Below, in pieces: positions 25,958 to 35,204 of a stretch of 64,000 nt of DNA. This DNA is from Companilactobacillus mishanensis (GTDB lineage: Bacteria > Bacillota > Bacilli > Lactobacillales > Lactobacillaceae), in contig NZ_RHON01000001.1 in the NCBI RefSeq assembly GCF_003946505.1, forward strand, positions 310,001 to 374,000. Direction: 5' to 3'. The notes beneath the pieces are model-generated. The model ran no database searches and was not told the origin of the DNA. It was given only the letters and a program-made list of their open reading frames with translations. How positions within the stretch are numbered: position 1 is the stretch's first letter; every line of letters starts with the position of its first letter. The position numbers and the translations under genes were made by a program.

Positions 25958-25988
25958 AAAAAAGGCTAACCAATGAGATTAGCCTTTT
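25958..25988 (-). terminator. Terminator of lepA
   Basis: On the minus strand AAAAGGCTAA pairs with TTAGCCTTTT and runs into TTTAATAC; it overlaps the lepA stop codon. Confidence 0.8.
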
Positions 25989-27829
25989 GATTGATCATTT
26001 GTCTCTTTACCACGATTGAGGTTCAAGACTGACATGAAGGCTTCTTGTGGAATTGAAACCTTACCCACTTCCTTCATTCGTTTCTTACCTGCTTTTTGTT
26101 TGTTGAGCAATTTGTCACGTCTAGTTCTGTCACCACCATAAAGCTTTGCAGTAACATCTTTTCGATATGCCTTAACTGTTGCTCTAGCAACAATTTTATT
26201 TCCAATTGCAGCTTGAATGGGAATTTCAAACATCTGTCTAGGAATAACTTCTTTTAGTCTAGACACGATGTCTCGACCACGTTGATATGCAAAATCTCTA
26301 TGAACGATGAAACTCAATGCATCAACTGGCTCACCATTAAGTAAAATATCCATTTTAACAAGATCACTTGCTTCATAATCTTCAACTTGATAATCAAGTG
26401 ACGCATAACCTTTGGTATTAGATTTGAGATCATCAAAGAAGTCAAAAATAATTTCCAATAATGGTAACTTGTAAATTACGTTCACACGATATTTATCTAG
26501 GTAATCCATAGTTACGAAATCACCACGTTTACGTTGGCAGAGTTCCATTACTGGCCCAACATAATCTTCAGGAACCATTATTTCTGCTCTAACGTAAGGT
26601 TCACGGATCTCTTTAACTTCTGATGTGTCTGGCAATTCTGCTGGGTTATCAACAATAATTTCTTCGTCAGCCGTAGTCGTAACATGATAATCAACTGATG
26701 GTGAGGTAATGATCAAATCCAAATCAAATTCACGTTCAAGTCTTTCTTGAATAACATCCATATGTAGTAATCCAAGAAATCCACAACGGAATCCAAAACC
26801 TAATGCTTGTGATGATTCTGGTTCGAATTCCAAAGCAGCATCATTTAATTGAAGTTTTTCCAATGCCTCACGTAAATCTTCGTATTTACCATTATCGACA
26901 GGATACATACCTGCATAAACCATTGGTTGACTGTGACGATATCCCGCCAAAGCTTCATCAGTTGGATTATCTGCCAAAGTGACTGTATCACCCACTTGGG
27001 TATCCTTAACAGACTTGATACTTGCAGTTATATAACCAACGTCTCCAGCCATCAAGTAATCTCGAGGAACTGCTTTAGGTGACATAACACCAACTTCAGT
27101 GACTTCGAATTTCTTATTATTATTCATAATTTCAATTCTATCGCCAGGTTTGACAATACCTTCAAACACACGAACGTTTAATACAACTCCACGATAACTA
27201 TCGTAGACGGAATCAAAAATTAAGGCCTTTAAAGGTTTATCAATATCCCCCTCTGGAGCAGGAACATCGGACACGATTCGTTCAATCAACTCATCAATAC
27301 CAATACCTGTTTTGGCACTTGTCAAAACTGCATCGTCGGCGTCAATACCGATCATCTCTTCAATTTCTTCTTTGACTTTTTCGGGTTCAGCTGAAGGTAG
27401 ATCAATTTTATTGATGACTGGAACTATTTCTAGATCATTATCAATCGCTAAGTATGTATTAGCTAATGTCTGTGCTTCAACACCCTGAGCAGCATCAACA
27501 ATCAACAATGCACCTTCACATGCTGCCAATGAACGAGAGACTTCATATGAAAAATCGACGTGACCTGGCGTATCAATAAGGTGGAAGATATAAGTCTTAC
27601 CATCTTTTGCTTCATACTCCAGCTCAACAGCGTTCAATTTGATAGTAATACCACGTTCACGCTCAAGATCCATATCATCCAATACTTGAGCTTTCATTTC
27701 ACGTTTCGAAATAGTTTTGGTCTTTTCCAAAATTCGATCGGCAATCGTAGATTTACCGTGATCAATATGCGCAACAATTGAAAAATTACGAATTCGAGTT
27801 TGTCTTTCTCTTAATTTATCTAAATCCAT
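25979..27829 (-). CDS. lepA: Elongation factor 4 (back-translocating GTPase LepA)
   Basis: Ribosomal GTPase that acts on stalled or mistranslocated ribosomes. The 616-residue protein begins with the G domain: [14 protein letters not shown] (P loop), [10 protein letters not shown] (switch I), DTPGHVDF (G3), NKIDLP (G4), and continues with EF-G-like domains II, III and V and the LepA-specific C-terminal domain ([20 protein letters not shown]). The ATG is preceded by AGGAGATTCATAA. It is downstream of dnaJ, from which a terminator separates it, the common order in lactobacilli. Confidence 0.97.
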   Translation of the reverse strand: MDLDKLRERQTRIRNFSIVAHIDHGKSTIADRILEKTKTISKREMKAQVLDDMDLERERGITIKLNAVELEYEAKDGKTYIFHLIDTPGHVDFSYEVSRSLAACEGALLIVDAAQGVEAQTLANTYLAIDNDLEIVPVINKIDLPSAEPEKVKEEIEEMIGIDADDAVLTSAKTGIGIDELIERIVSDVPAPEGDIDKPLKALIFDSVYDSYRGVVLNVRVFEGIVKPGDRIEIMNNNKKFEVTEVGVMSPKAVPRDYLMAGDVGYITASIKSVKDTQVGDTVTLADNPTDEALAGYRHSQPMVYAGMYPVDNGKYEDLREALEKLQLNDAALEFEPESSQALGFGFRCGFLGLLHMDVIQERLEREFDLDLIITSPSVDYHVTTTADEEIIVDNPAELPDTSEVKEIREPYVRAEIMVPEDYVGPVMELCQRKRGDFVTMDYLDKYRVNVIYKLPLLEIIFDFFDDLKSNTKGYASLDYQVEDYEASDLVKMDILLNGEPVDALSFIVHRDFAYQRGRDIVSRLKEVIPRQMFEIPIQAAIGNKIVARATVKAYRKDVTAKLYGGDRTRRDKLLNKQKAGKKRMKEVGKVSIPQEAFMSVLNLNRGKETNDQSKG

Positions 27830-27866
27830 TTATGAATCTCCTGTCTTCTAACCAGACTATTATAAC

Positions 27867-27905
27867 AAAAAATGGTTGAGGTTTCGTCCCCCAACCATTT
27901 TTCTA
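27867..27905 (-). terminator. Terminator of the hrcA-grpE-dnaK-dnaJ operon
   Basis: On the minus strand AAAAATGGTTGG pairs with CAACCATTTTTT around GGGACGAAACCT; it starts at the dnaJ stop codon. Confidence 0.8.
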
Positions 27906-29048
27906 TTCACCTTTAAAGGCATCTTTTACTTTATTAAAGAAGTTGCTGTCTTTTTCACGAATTTTATTGCCACCGGCTTCAGAAAACTTCTTTAAAGCTT
28001 CCTTTTGATCACCAGATAGTTTACGTGGAGTAACAATGTTTACAGTAACTTTTTCATCACCGATACTCTTGCTATTCAAAACAGGAGCACCTTTTCCTCT
28101 AAGTCTAAATGAAGTACCTGTTTGAGTACCACTTGGAACAGTCAATTTAACTGGTCCATGCACAGTATTTACATCAATTTCATCACCCAATGCTGCTTGT
28201 GGGAAACTGATATTTACTGATGTATAAATTGTAGAACCATCCCTAGTGAATTCTCTACTTGCCTTAACACGGAAGACAATATAAAGATCACCATAAGGTC
28301 CACCATTATCACCGACTTCACCTTGTCCGTCGAGACGCATTTGTTGACCGTCTTCAACTCCAGCTGGAACAGTAACTTTAAGAGTATGCTTTTCATTTAC
28401 TTTACCTTTACCATGGCAAGTTTCACACTTCTCTTTGATTTCTTTACCAGTACCACCACAGACATCACAGACAACTCTTGTACGCATACGGCCAAGTGGA
28501 GTTTGACGATCTACCTCCATATAACCTGTTCCATGACACTTATTACATGTTATTGGTTCGGTACCTGGTTTAGCACCATTACCGCCACAAGTAGCACATT
28601 TTTCATCACGGTTGTATGAGATATTAGTCTCTTTACCAAATACACCTTCTTCGAAAGTTAGATCCATTCTGTACTGAAGATCTGATCCTTGTCTAGGAGC
28701 ATTAGGATTTTGACGTTGAGCTCCACCGCCACCAAAGAATTGACTGAAGATATCTTCAAATCCACCAAATCCTTGGCCGCCAGCACCAGCACCACCGAAA
28801 CCGCCGAATCCTTGACCACCAGCTCCGTCCATTCCGGCAGAACCAAATTGATCATATTGGGCACGTTTTTGTGGGTCCTTTAGAGTCTCATATGCATCGT
28901 TGATCTCTTTAAATTTAGCTTCCGCATCAGGAGCTTTGTTGATATCAGGATGATACTTCTTAGAAAGTGAGCGGAATGCATGTTTAATATCGTCTTGTGA
29001 GGCGTCTTTGTCGACACCTAGAACATCATATGGATCTCTGTCAGCCAT
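27903..29048 (-). CDS. dnaJ: Chaperone protein DnaJ
   Basis: Co-chaperone that delivers unfolded protein to DnaK and stimulates its ATPase. The 381-residue type I protein has the J domain with HPD ([14 protein letters not shown]) in residues 1-70, a Gly/Phe linker ([20 protein letters not shown]), four CxxCxGxG zinc repeats ([32 protein letters not shown]) and the C-terminal substrate domains. The ATG follows AAAGGTGATTTTTA. It is the last gene of the CIRCE-controlled heat-shock operon, 110 bases after dnaK; a strong hairpin lies in that gap. Confidence 0.97.
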   Translation of the reverse strand: MADRDPYDVLGVDKDASQDDIKHAFRSLSKKYHPDINKAPDAEAKFKEINDAYETLKDPQKRAQYDQFGSAGMDGAGGQGFGGFGGAGAGGQGFGGFEDIFSQFFGGGGAQRQNPNAPRQGSDLQYRMDLTFEEGVFGKETNISYNRDEKCATCGGNGAKPGTEPITCNKCHGTGYMEVDRQTPLGRMRTRVVCDVCGGTGKEIKEKCETCHGKGKVNEKHTLKVTVPAGVEDGQQMRLDGQGEVGDNGGPYGDLYIVFRVKASREFTRDGSTIYTSVNISFPQAALGDEIDVNTVHGPVKLTVPSGTQTGTSFRLRGKGAPVLNSKSIGDEKVTVNIVTPRKLSGDQKEALKKFSEAGGNKIREKDSNFFNKVKDAFKGE

Positions 29049-29067
29049 TAAAAATCACCTTTATATG

Positions 29068-29099
29068 AAAGTTGGGACAAATCACTTTGTCCCAACTTT
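29068..29099. repeat. Perfect 14-base hairpin in the dnaK-dnaJ gap
   Basis: AAAGTTGGGACAAA pairs perfectly with TTTGTCCCAACTTT around a 4-base loop. A run of six T follows on the plus strand, whereas on the operon (minus) strand only three T follow, so it is more likely an mRNA stability or attenuation element for dnaJ than a full terminator. Confidence 0.75.
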
Positions 29100-29159
29100 T
29101 TTAATTATTACAACTAAAAGAATTATACCAGTTTCACCTGTTATAATCCTTTCTTTGTT

Positions 29160-31025
29160 TTATTTTTTATCTTTGTCAGGATCTACTTCTTTGAAGTCTC
29201 CATCAACAGTCTTACCATCATCGCCAGATTTACCAGCGTCGCCAGCATCTGCTCCAGCGCCTTCAGCACCACCAGCAGCTTGTTGTTGTTCTTGAGCTTG
29301 TTGATAAAGTTTTACAGAAAGGTCTTGAACGATCTTGTTCAAGTCGTCACGTTTAGACTTCATTTCTTCAATATCGCCAGAGTCTTGAGCTTTCTTCAAG
29401 GCATCACGTGCATCTTCTGCTTTCTTGATTTCTTCATCAGAAACCTTACCCTTAACGTCTTTCAAAGTCTTATCTGTGGCAAATAATGCTTGTTCAACAT
29501 CGTTCTTAACATCAACTTCTTCTTTACGTTTGTTATCTTCTGATTCGTGTTCCTTAGCTTCTTTCATCATTTGATCGATTTCTTCATCGCTCAAACCTGA
29601 TGAACTCTTGATAGTAATCTTTTGCTCTTTGTTAGTACCAAGATCTTTAGCAGAAACATTAACGATACCGTTCTTATCAATATCGAATTTAACTTCGATC
29701 TGAGGTACACCTCTTGGTGCAGCAGGAATATCTGTCAATTGGAAACGACCTAATGTCTTGTTATCAGCGGCCATTGGACGTTCACCTTGCATAACGTGAA
29801 TATCAACAGCACTTTGGTTGTCAGCAGCAGTTGAGAATGTTTGTGACTTACTTGTTGGGATAGTTGTATTTCTATCGATCAACTTAGTGAAGACACCACC
29901 CATTGTTTCGATACCTAATGACAATGGAGTAACATCAAGCAATACGACATCCTTAACATCACCAGAAATAACACCACCTTGAATGGCAGCACCTAAAGCA
30001 ACAGCCTCATCAGGGTTGATTGAGTGGTCAGGTTTCTTACCTGTCCATTTTTCAACAGCATCTTGAACAGCAGGTGTACGTGTTGAACCACCATTTAAGA
30101 TAACTTTGTCAATTTCAGCAGTTGTCAATCCAGCATCTTTAAGAGCGTTGTCAACTGGAGCCTTTGTTCTTTCAACTAAGTCGGCTGTTAATTCATCAAA
30201 CTTAGCACGTGTTAATGTTTCTTCCAAATGCAATGGACCATTATCTCCTGAAGAAATAAATGGCAAACTGATTGTTGTTTGGTTCACACCAGACAAGTCT
30301 TTTTTAGCTTTTTCAGCAGCATCCTTTAATCTTTGAAGTGCCATCTTGTCTTGTGACAAGTCAACGCCATTCTTACCTTTAAATTGTGCTACTAACCAAT
30401 CCATGATGTGATTATCAAAATCATCACCACCAAGTTTTGTATCACCATTTGTTGAAAGTACTTCGAAAACTCCGTCTCCTAATTCAAGGATAGAAACATC
30501 AAATGTACCACCACCAAGGTCATAAACAAGGATCTTTTCATCACCCTTATCATTATCAAGACCATAAGCAAGTGCTGAAGCTGTTGGTTCGTTAACGATA
30601 CGTTTAACGTTCAATCCAGCAATTTTACCAGCATCTTTTGTTGCTTGTCTTTGTGAATCGTTAAAATATGCAGGAACTGTAACAACAGCGTCTGTAACAT
30701 CTTCACCAAGATAATCTTCTGAGAACTTCTTGATATATTGAAGAATCATTGCTGAAATTTCTTGTGGTGTGTATGATTTTCCACCAACAGTAACCTTATA
30801 TCCGGCTTCACCCATATGTCTCTTGATTGATGAGACTGTATCTGGATTAGTGATAGCTTGTCTTTTGGCAACTTCACCAACTTGAATTTCTCCATCTTTA
30901 AACGCAACTACAGATGGTGTAGTTCTAGCACCTTCTGGGTTAGCAATAATTTTTGGTGAACCACCTTCAAGAACAGCTACAGCTGAGTTAGTAGTACCCA
31001 AGTCAATACCGATTACTTTAGACAT
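29160..31025 (-). CDS. dnaK: Chaperone protein DnaK (Hsp70)
   Basis: Main cytoplasmic Hsp70. The 621-residue protein has the ATPase domain with [28 protein letters not shown] and [12 protein letters not shown], the linker [13 protein letters not shown], the substrate-binding sandwich and helical lid, and an acidic Gly/Ala-rich tail ending in EVDPDKDKK. Like other Gram-positive DnaK it lacks a segment in the N-terminal domain present in Gram-negative proteins. I start at MSKVIG, with AGAGG 8 bases upstream; an ATG two codons earlier is less well placed. It follows grpE by 27 bases. Confidence 0.97.
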   Translation of the reverse strand: MSKVIGIDLGTTNSAVAVLEGGSPKIIANPEGARTTPSVVAFKDGEIQVGEVAKRQAITNPDTVSSIKRHMGEAGYKVTVGGKSYTPQEISAMILQYIKKFSEDYLGEDVTDAVVTVPAYFNDSQRQATKDAGKIAGLNVKRIVNEPTASALAYGLDNDKGDEKILVYDLGGGTFDVSILELGDGVFEVLSTNGDTKLGGDDFDNHIMDWLVAQFKGKNGVDLSQDKMALQRLKDAAEKAKKDLSGVNQTTISLPFISSGDNGPLHLEETLTRAKFDELTADLVERTKAPVDNALKDAGLTTAEIDKVILNGGSTRTPAVQDAVEKWTGKKPDHSINPDEAVALGAAIQGGVISGDVKDVVLLDVTPLSLGIETMGGVFTKLIDRNTTIPTSKSQTFSTAADNQSAVDIHVMQGERPMAADNKTLGRFQLTDIPAAPRGVPQIEVKFDIDKNGIVNVSAKDLGTNKEQKITIKSSSGLSDEEIDQMMKEAKEHESEDNKRKEEVDVKNDVEQALFATDKTLKDVKGKVSDEEIKKAEDARDALKKAQDSGDIEEMKSKRDDLNKIVQDLSVKLYQQAQEQQQAAGGAEGAGADAGDAGKSGDDGKTVDGDFKEVDPDKDKK

Positions 31026-31052
31026 ATACAATACCTCTTTTTTAAATTTTAA

Positions 31053-31649
31053 TTATTTAGCAACTACGACCATTGCAGGACGCAATACTCGATCGTTTAA
31101 TTTATAACCCTTTTGTAAAACTTGAACGACAGTGTCTTCTTTATGATCATCATCAACTGGAACAGTTTGAACTGCTTGGTTGATGGTTGGATCAAATTTT
31201 TCACCGACATTATTGATTTCAGTTACGTTGTTATCATTAACTGCTTTGACAATGTGTTGGTGAACCATTTCGACACCCTTTTTAAGCTGTTTACCGGTTT
31301 CATCTTTAACCTCGACCGTTAAAGCACGTTCCAAATTATCGATAACTGGGAGTATTTCCTTAGCAAGCTTTTGACCATCATATTTGAGCATTCCAGCAAT
31401 TTCTTTCTGGTGACGTGTTCCCATATTCTGGATTTCTGCTTGGCTACGAATATACTTGTCTTCCAACTCGTCGTTCTTTTTCTTTAAATCAGCTACTTCT
31501 TTTTCAAGTTTGGCAGTATCTGATTCCGTTGGGGCCGTTTTTTTAGATTCTTTAGAAGAATCCTTTGAAGTCTCCTTTTTAGGAGCTTCTTTAGTTTTTA
31601 CATCTTCTTGAGAAGTTTTCGTTTTTTGGTCTTTCTCTTTATCTGCCAT
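31053..31649 (-). CDS. grpE: Nucleotide exchange factor GrpE
   Basis: Releases ADP from DnaK. The 198-residue protein starts with about 50 very charged Lys/Glu/Ser residues, then the long coiled-coil dimer helix (TAKLEKEVADLKKKNDELED), the RSQAEIQNMGTRHQKE segment, and the beta domain with NEVGEKFDP-like VGEKFDPTINQAV and GYKLNDRVLRPAMVVV at the end. The ATG follows GGAGG. It sits between hrcA (18 bases) and dnaK, in the classical Firmicutes order. Confidence 0.96.
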   Translation of the reverse strand: MADKEKDQKTKTSQEDVKTKEAPKKETSKDSSKESKKTAPTESDTAKLEKEVADLKKKNDELEDKYIRSQAEIQNMGTRHQKEIAGMLKYDGQKLAKEILPVIDNLERALTVEVKDETGKQLKKGVEMVHQHIVKAVNDNNVTEINNVGEKFDPTINQAVQTVPVDDDHKEDTVVQVLQKGYKLNDRVLRPAMVVVAK

Positions 31650-31667
31650 TACAGCCTCCTATATATA

Positions 31668-32714
31668 TCATGAATCGTCATACCTTGAATAATAATCAAT
31701 CAGTCGTTTTGCAAGTTCAGTTCTGAACTCACCAAGTAATCCGATCAACTGAGAATAATGCATGGTCGTAGGACCAAGCAAAGCAATTACACCCTTACCA
31801 TGATGTCCAACGTCATAATTAGCAGTGATTATACTGTAGTTCTTCAATGCATCCGAACCCATCTCACTACCTAATCTGACCCTAATGCCATCGTCAGCTG
31901 TATCTGAATCAAGCAATTTCTTTAAATCATTACTCTGATTAATAGTTGATAGAAGTGATTGGACACCTTCCAAGTCACTATTATCAGCGTAATTCAACAA
32001 GTTCAATTGTCCATCAACAAAATACTTCTCAGTGTCAGCTTTTCTGAATAACTGATCTACCATATCAACAAGGCCATCTGAAGAATACATATATTCTGAC
32101 AAAATCATTGGAATATCATTATGTAACATTTCAATGACCCTTGGTAAAGGTTGACCGACTAATTTGTCATTGACTATCCGTACAAATTTTTCAATGAGCG
32201 AACTATCTAATTCTGCATCAACTGTATAAATATTGCTTTCAACATTATTATCACTCGTAACAATTATTGCCATTATCTGGTGAGAATTAAGTGGAACAAT
32301 TCTAAATCCAGTAAGCAAGGTCTTGCTGCTTTCTGGTCCTAATGTGATTGCTGTATAACTAGTTAAATGAGAAAGAATCTTCGCTGATCGTTCAATTATG
32401 TCATCTAGTTGATGATAAGTTTGTCCAAAATCTTCATCAATTTGATTTGCAATATCTTGTGGCACAATACTAGGTTGAACCAGATAATCTAAATAATAAC
32501 GATATCCGTTTGCTGAAGGTATTCTCCCAGAAGACAAGTGGGTTTTCTCGAGATAACCTATTTCTTCAAGAGTTGCCATTTCATTTCTGATCGTTGCTGA
32601 ACTTACATGAAATGGTAATGCGTTCATTAACGTTTTTGATCCAACCGGCTGGCCGGTATCTGTAAAAATGCGCACGACTTCTCTCAAGATTGCATCTTGA
32701 CGTTCCGATAACAT
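31668..32714 (-). CDS. hrcA: Heat-inducible transcription repressor HrcA
   Basis: Repressor of class I heat-shock genes, binding CIRCE with the help of GroEL. The 348-residue protein has the N-terminal winged helix (RQDAILREVVRIFTDTGQPVGSKTL, split here only by convention, and SSATIRNEMATLEEIGYLEKTH), a GAF-like middle and the dimerisation region. The ATG follows AAAGGAGG. It is the first gene of its own operon, preceded by a sigma-A promoter and a CIRCE element, so it is self-regulated. Confidence 0.96.
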   Translation of the reverse strand: MLSERQDAILREVVRIFTDTGQPVGSKTLMNALPFHVSSATIRNEMATLEEIGYLEKTHLSSGRIPSANGYRYYLDYLVQPSIVPQDIANQIDEDFGQTYHQLDDIIERSAKILSHLTSYTAITLGPESSKTLLTGFRIVPLNSHQIMAIIVTSDNNVESNIYTVDAELDSSLIEKFVRIVNDKLVGQPLPRVIEMLHNDIPMILSEYMYSSDGLVDMVDQLFRKADTEKYFVDGQLNLLNYADNSDLEGVQSLLSTINQSNDLKKLLDSDTADDGIRVRLGSEMGSDALKNYSIITANYDVGHHGKGVIALLGPTTMHYSQLIGLLGEFRTELAKRLIDYYSRYDDS

Positions 32715-32729
32715 TATACCGTCCTCCTT

Positions 32730-32756
32730 TTAGCACTATTCATATTGGAGTGCTAA
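32730..32756. promoter_or_regulatory. CIRCE element upstream of hrcA
   Basis: TTAGCACTA, nine bases, GAGTGCTAA: one mismatch from the CIRCE consensus TTAGCACTC-N9-GAGTGCTAA. It lies between the promoter and the hrcA ribosome site, the usual place for HrcA repression. Confidence 0.95.
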
Positions 32757-32764
32757 CAATGTAA

Positions 32765-32793
32765 AATATAACAATCAAACCAATAGGTGTCAA
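32765..32793 (-). promoter_or_regulatory. Sigma-A promoter of hrcA-grpE-dnaK-dnaJ
   Basis: On the minus strand TTGACA (32788-32793) and TATATT (32765-32770) are separated by 17 bases, immediately upstream of CIRCE. Confidence 0.9.
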
Positions 32794-32883
32794 GTATTGC
32801 AGCTCAAAAAAATCGATTTTTACAGAAAAAATTTATTGGCTTTCATTTAAGTGCTAATAATCAAAATATAATTATATAAGTAC

Positions 32884-32914
32884 AAACAAAAAGCCTAACG
32901 TAAACACGTTAGAC
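32884..32914 (-). terminator. Terminator after ribF
   Basis: GTCTAACGT and ACGTTAGGC pair around GTTT on the minus strand (one G-T mismatch-type pair) and run into TTTTTGTTTG, ending the nusA-infB operon. Confidence 0.85.
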
Positions 32915-33849
32915 TAATTATTTTCAAAATATTCAATAGAATTCTTTTTATCCAAATTGAGTTGGTCAATCAATGAATCTGCACCGTCAAATTTCACTTC
33001 GCCACGTAAATAATGAAGCCATTCAATGCGAACCTCTTCATCGTAAATATCTTTGTCAAAATCAAAGATATTACATTCGACTGTTACACCGGTGTTCTCA
33101 TCGAAAGTCACATTATATCCGACAGACGTCATAGATTCATACCATTTACCATCTACTAAAATTCTGGTGACATAAACGCCGATCGATGGAATCAATTCTT
33201 CACCATCAACCACTAAATTAGCAGTAGGAAACCCTAATTTTCGACCTCTTTGAAGACCGTGAACAACTTCTCCGTGATTCACATAAGCGTATCCTAACAG
33301 CTCGTTAGCGACATCGACTTTATCATTTAAGATCATTTCTTTGATTGAGCTAGAACCAATTTTGGCTTTAGCAAAAGTTTGCTCTGGTACAGTCACAATT
33401 TCAAATTTCCCTCTTGAGTATCCAGGAAGTGTATCCATATTGGCCTCATAATGCTTGCCATACGTGTAATCAAACCCAGCAACGACGTATTTTGCATGCA
33501 TATTGATCATATATTGATCAACAAATTCTTGGGGTGCCAATTTGGAAAACTGACTCGTGAACTCAACAAAATAAAGATAATCAACGCCCAACTCTTCGAC
33601 AAGTTCAGTTTTTCTACGGTTAGTTGATAAGTATTTGAAATTTTTGGCATGTTGATAAACAACTCTTGGAGATCTGTCAAAAGTGATCAAGACAGACTTC
33701 AAATTATGTTTCTTTGCTAGATCAACACCAGTTTTGATCACCTTTTGGTGTCCCCTATGAACGCCATCAAAAAATCCCATGATCAATACTGTATCTTCTT
33801 TAGGTATTTCATCCTGAGTTAACGGATGCTTTACTGATAATGTCTTCAT
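32914..33849 (-). CDS. ribF: Bifunctional riboflavin kinase / FAD synthetase
   Basis: Makes FMN and then FAD from riboflavin. The 311-residue protein has the N-terminal nucleotidyltransferase domain (MGFFDGVHRGHQKVI, near residue 25) and the C-terminal kinase domain (HGLQRGRKLGFPTANL, near 205). I start at MKTLSV, with AAGAGA 5 bases upstream; the ATG two codons earlier touches that site. It lies 15 bases after truB, as usual in this operon. The lactate oxidase and disulfide reductase elsewhere in the window use its products. Confidence 0.95.
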   Translation of the reverse strand: MKTLSVKHPLTQDEIPKEDTVLIMGFFDGVHRGHQKVIKTGVDLAKKHNLKSVLITFDRSPRVVYQHAKNFKYLSTNRRKTELVEELGVDYLYFVEFTSQFSKLAPQEFVDQYMINMHAKYVVAGFDYTYGKHYEANMDTLPGYSRGKFEIVTVPEQTFAKAKIGSSSIKEMILNDKVDVANELLGYAYVNHGEVVHGLQRGRKLGFPTANLVVDGEELIPSIGVYVTRILVDGKWYESMTSVGYNVTFDENTGVTVECNIFDFDKDIYDEEVRIEWLHYLRGEVKFDGADSLIDQLNLDKKNSIEYFENN

Positions 33850-33863
33850 AGCCATCTCTTTTA

Positions 33864-34772
33864 CTAGTCATTATTTAGAAGCATTAATTCAGGAACCCAA
33901 GTTTTTCGATCTAAGTCATACTTATACAAAGCTTTGGAAACACCATCTTTTAATACTCTCAATTCTTGATTCTTGTCAGCATCATCTATGTCTAAGAATC
34001 CACCATGCAAGACACCAATTTCCCATTCATCTTCCGTAAGTTCATGTTCTGGAATGTAATCCAAAACGGTATCGATACTTCTTATGAAATCGTTCTCTTT
34101 TGATTTTACCATTGATTCTATTTCTGACAATTTGAAAGTTTCAGATAATTCAAATCCAGCACTCTTTGTTCTTGTCAATTGTGACATAAAAGCAGGCAGA
34201 TCTAATGCCTCACCAAACTGAACCGCTAATGTCCTGACGTATGTTCCCTTAGAACACTTTACGTGAAATCTGATTTTCTGAATTCCTTTTTCGGAGTCAA
34301 ATTCTGGAGTACCGATCAAATGGAAATCATAGATGTGGATCTCTCGTTGTGGACGCTCAACTTCTAGTCCAGCTCTAGCATATTCATATAATTTTTTCCC
34401 ATTTACTCTAACCGCTGAATACATCGGAGGAATTTGGATCAAATCACCATGCATGCTATCAAAGACCTGCTTAATTTTCTCATCAGAAATAGGATTATCT
34501 AACTTAGTTTGTGCAACAAAGTCCCCTTCGCGGTCTTCAGTGCTAGTTGAGATACCCAAGGTAATCTCACCCTCATACTCTTTAGGAGTCCCTGTAAGAC
34601 GATTTACAAGCTTTGTGGCTTGTCCCACACAAATAGGAAGAACACCATCAACCAATGGATCAAGTGTACCCGTATGGCCAATCTTTTTCGTGTGCAAAAT
34701 TTTTCTTAATTTATAGACACAATCAGAACTGGTCATGCCGATTTCTTTTTCTAAAGGAATTACACCATTCAT
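33864..34772 (-). CDS. truB: tRNA pseudouridine(55) synthase
   Basis: Forms pseudouridine 55 in the T loop of tRNAs. The 302-residue protein has KEIGMTSSDCVYKLR, the catalytic Asp in HTGTLDPLVDGVLP, and IQIPPMYSAVRVNGKKLYEYARAG, then a C-terminal PUA-like part. I start at the ATG of MNGVIPLEK, preceded by GGAG; the frame extends 6 residues further without a better site. It follows rbfA, with a terminator-like hairpin in the 60-base gap, and precedes ribF. Confidence 0.95.
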   Translation of the reverse strand: MNGVIPLEKEIGMTSSDCVYKLRKILHTKKIGHTGTLDPLVDGVLPICVGQATKLVNRLTGTPKEYEGEITLGISTSTEDREGDFVAQTKLDNPISDEKIKQVFDSMHGDLIQIPPMYSAVRVNGKKLYEYARAGLEVERPQREIHIYDFHLIGTPEFDSEKGIQKIRFHVKCSKGTYVRTLAVQFGEALDLPAFMSQLTRTKSAGFELSETFKLSEIESMVKSKENDFIRSIDTVLDYIPEHELTEDEWEIGVLHGGFLDIDDADKNQELRVLKDGVSKALYKYDLDRKTWVPELMLLNND

Positions 34773-34787
34773 TATTTTCTCCATATA

Positions 34788-34826
34788 CAAAAATTACACC
34801 TAATTATTCATTAGATGTAATTTAAA
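34788..34826 (-). terminator. Hairpin plus T-run between rbfA and truB
   Basis: On the minus strand AAATTACATCTAA pairs with TTAGGTGTAATTT (one G-T pair) and is followed by TTTTTG. It lies inside the operon, so it may reduce rather than stop read-through into truB-ribF. Confidence 0.65.
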
Positions 34827-34835
34827 GATATTTGA

Positions 34836-35192
34836 CTAACGCTCTTGTTCATCTTTGTGCAATTGAGCAATCAAGCGATCAATTTTTTCACCATAGCGAA
34901 TTGATTGATCTTGCTTAAATTTCAATTCAGGAACTTTATATAAAGTAAGTCTTGAACCAAGTTCTCCTCGAATCAAGCCTTTTGCTTTATCAAGTCCCTT
35001 TTGTGTTTTTTCAACATCACTAGCTTTTTCCGACAAGATACTGTAATAAATTGTTGCTTCTTGCAGATCTCCAGTCATCTCAACACCAGTAACTGTAACA
35101 CCTTGCACTCTAGGATCACGAACACGTTTGAGTAAAATGTCATTTACTTCTTTTTGAATTTCTTGTTCAACTCTACCAATACGATGTTTCAT
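34836..35192 (-). CDS. rbfA: Ribosome-binding factor A
   Basis: Late 30S maturation factor that helps 16S rRNA 5'-end processing and cold adaptation. The 118-residue KH-like protein has RIGRVEQEIQKEVNDIL, RDPRVQGVTVTGVEMTGDL, IRGELGSRLTLYKVPEL and DQSIRYGEKIDRLI, the normal RbfA pattern. I start at MKHRIG, with AGGAG 9 bases upstream. It follows infB by 12 bases. Confidence 0.95.
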   Translation of the reverse strand: MKHRIGRVEQEIQKEVNDILLKRVRDPRVQGVTVTGVEMTGDLQEATIYYSILSEKASDVEKTQKGLDKAKGLIRGELGSRLTLYKVPELKFKQDQSIRYGEKIDRLIAQLHKDEQER

Positions 35193-35204
35193 AGTTATCA
35201 TCTC

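Larger units (their letters stand above)
25546..25978. other. 430-base AT-rich intergenic region
   Basis: No open reading frame worth calling and no RNA gene seen. The left end has the promoter and cre-like site of the secreted protein gene (25598-25634); the right end has the lepA terminator (25958-25988). The middle 300 bases are very AT-rich, with many short A and T tracts and no obvious repeat. Confidence 0.7.
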
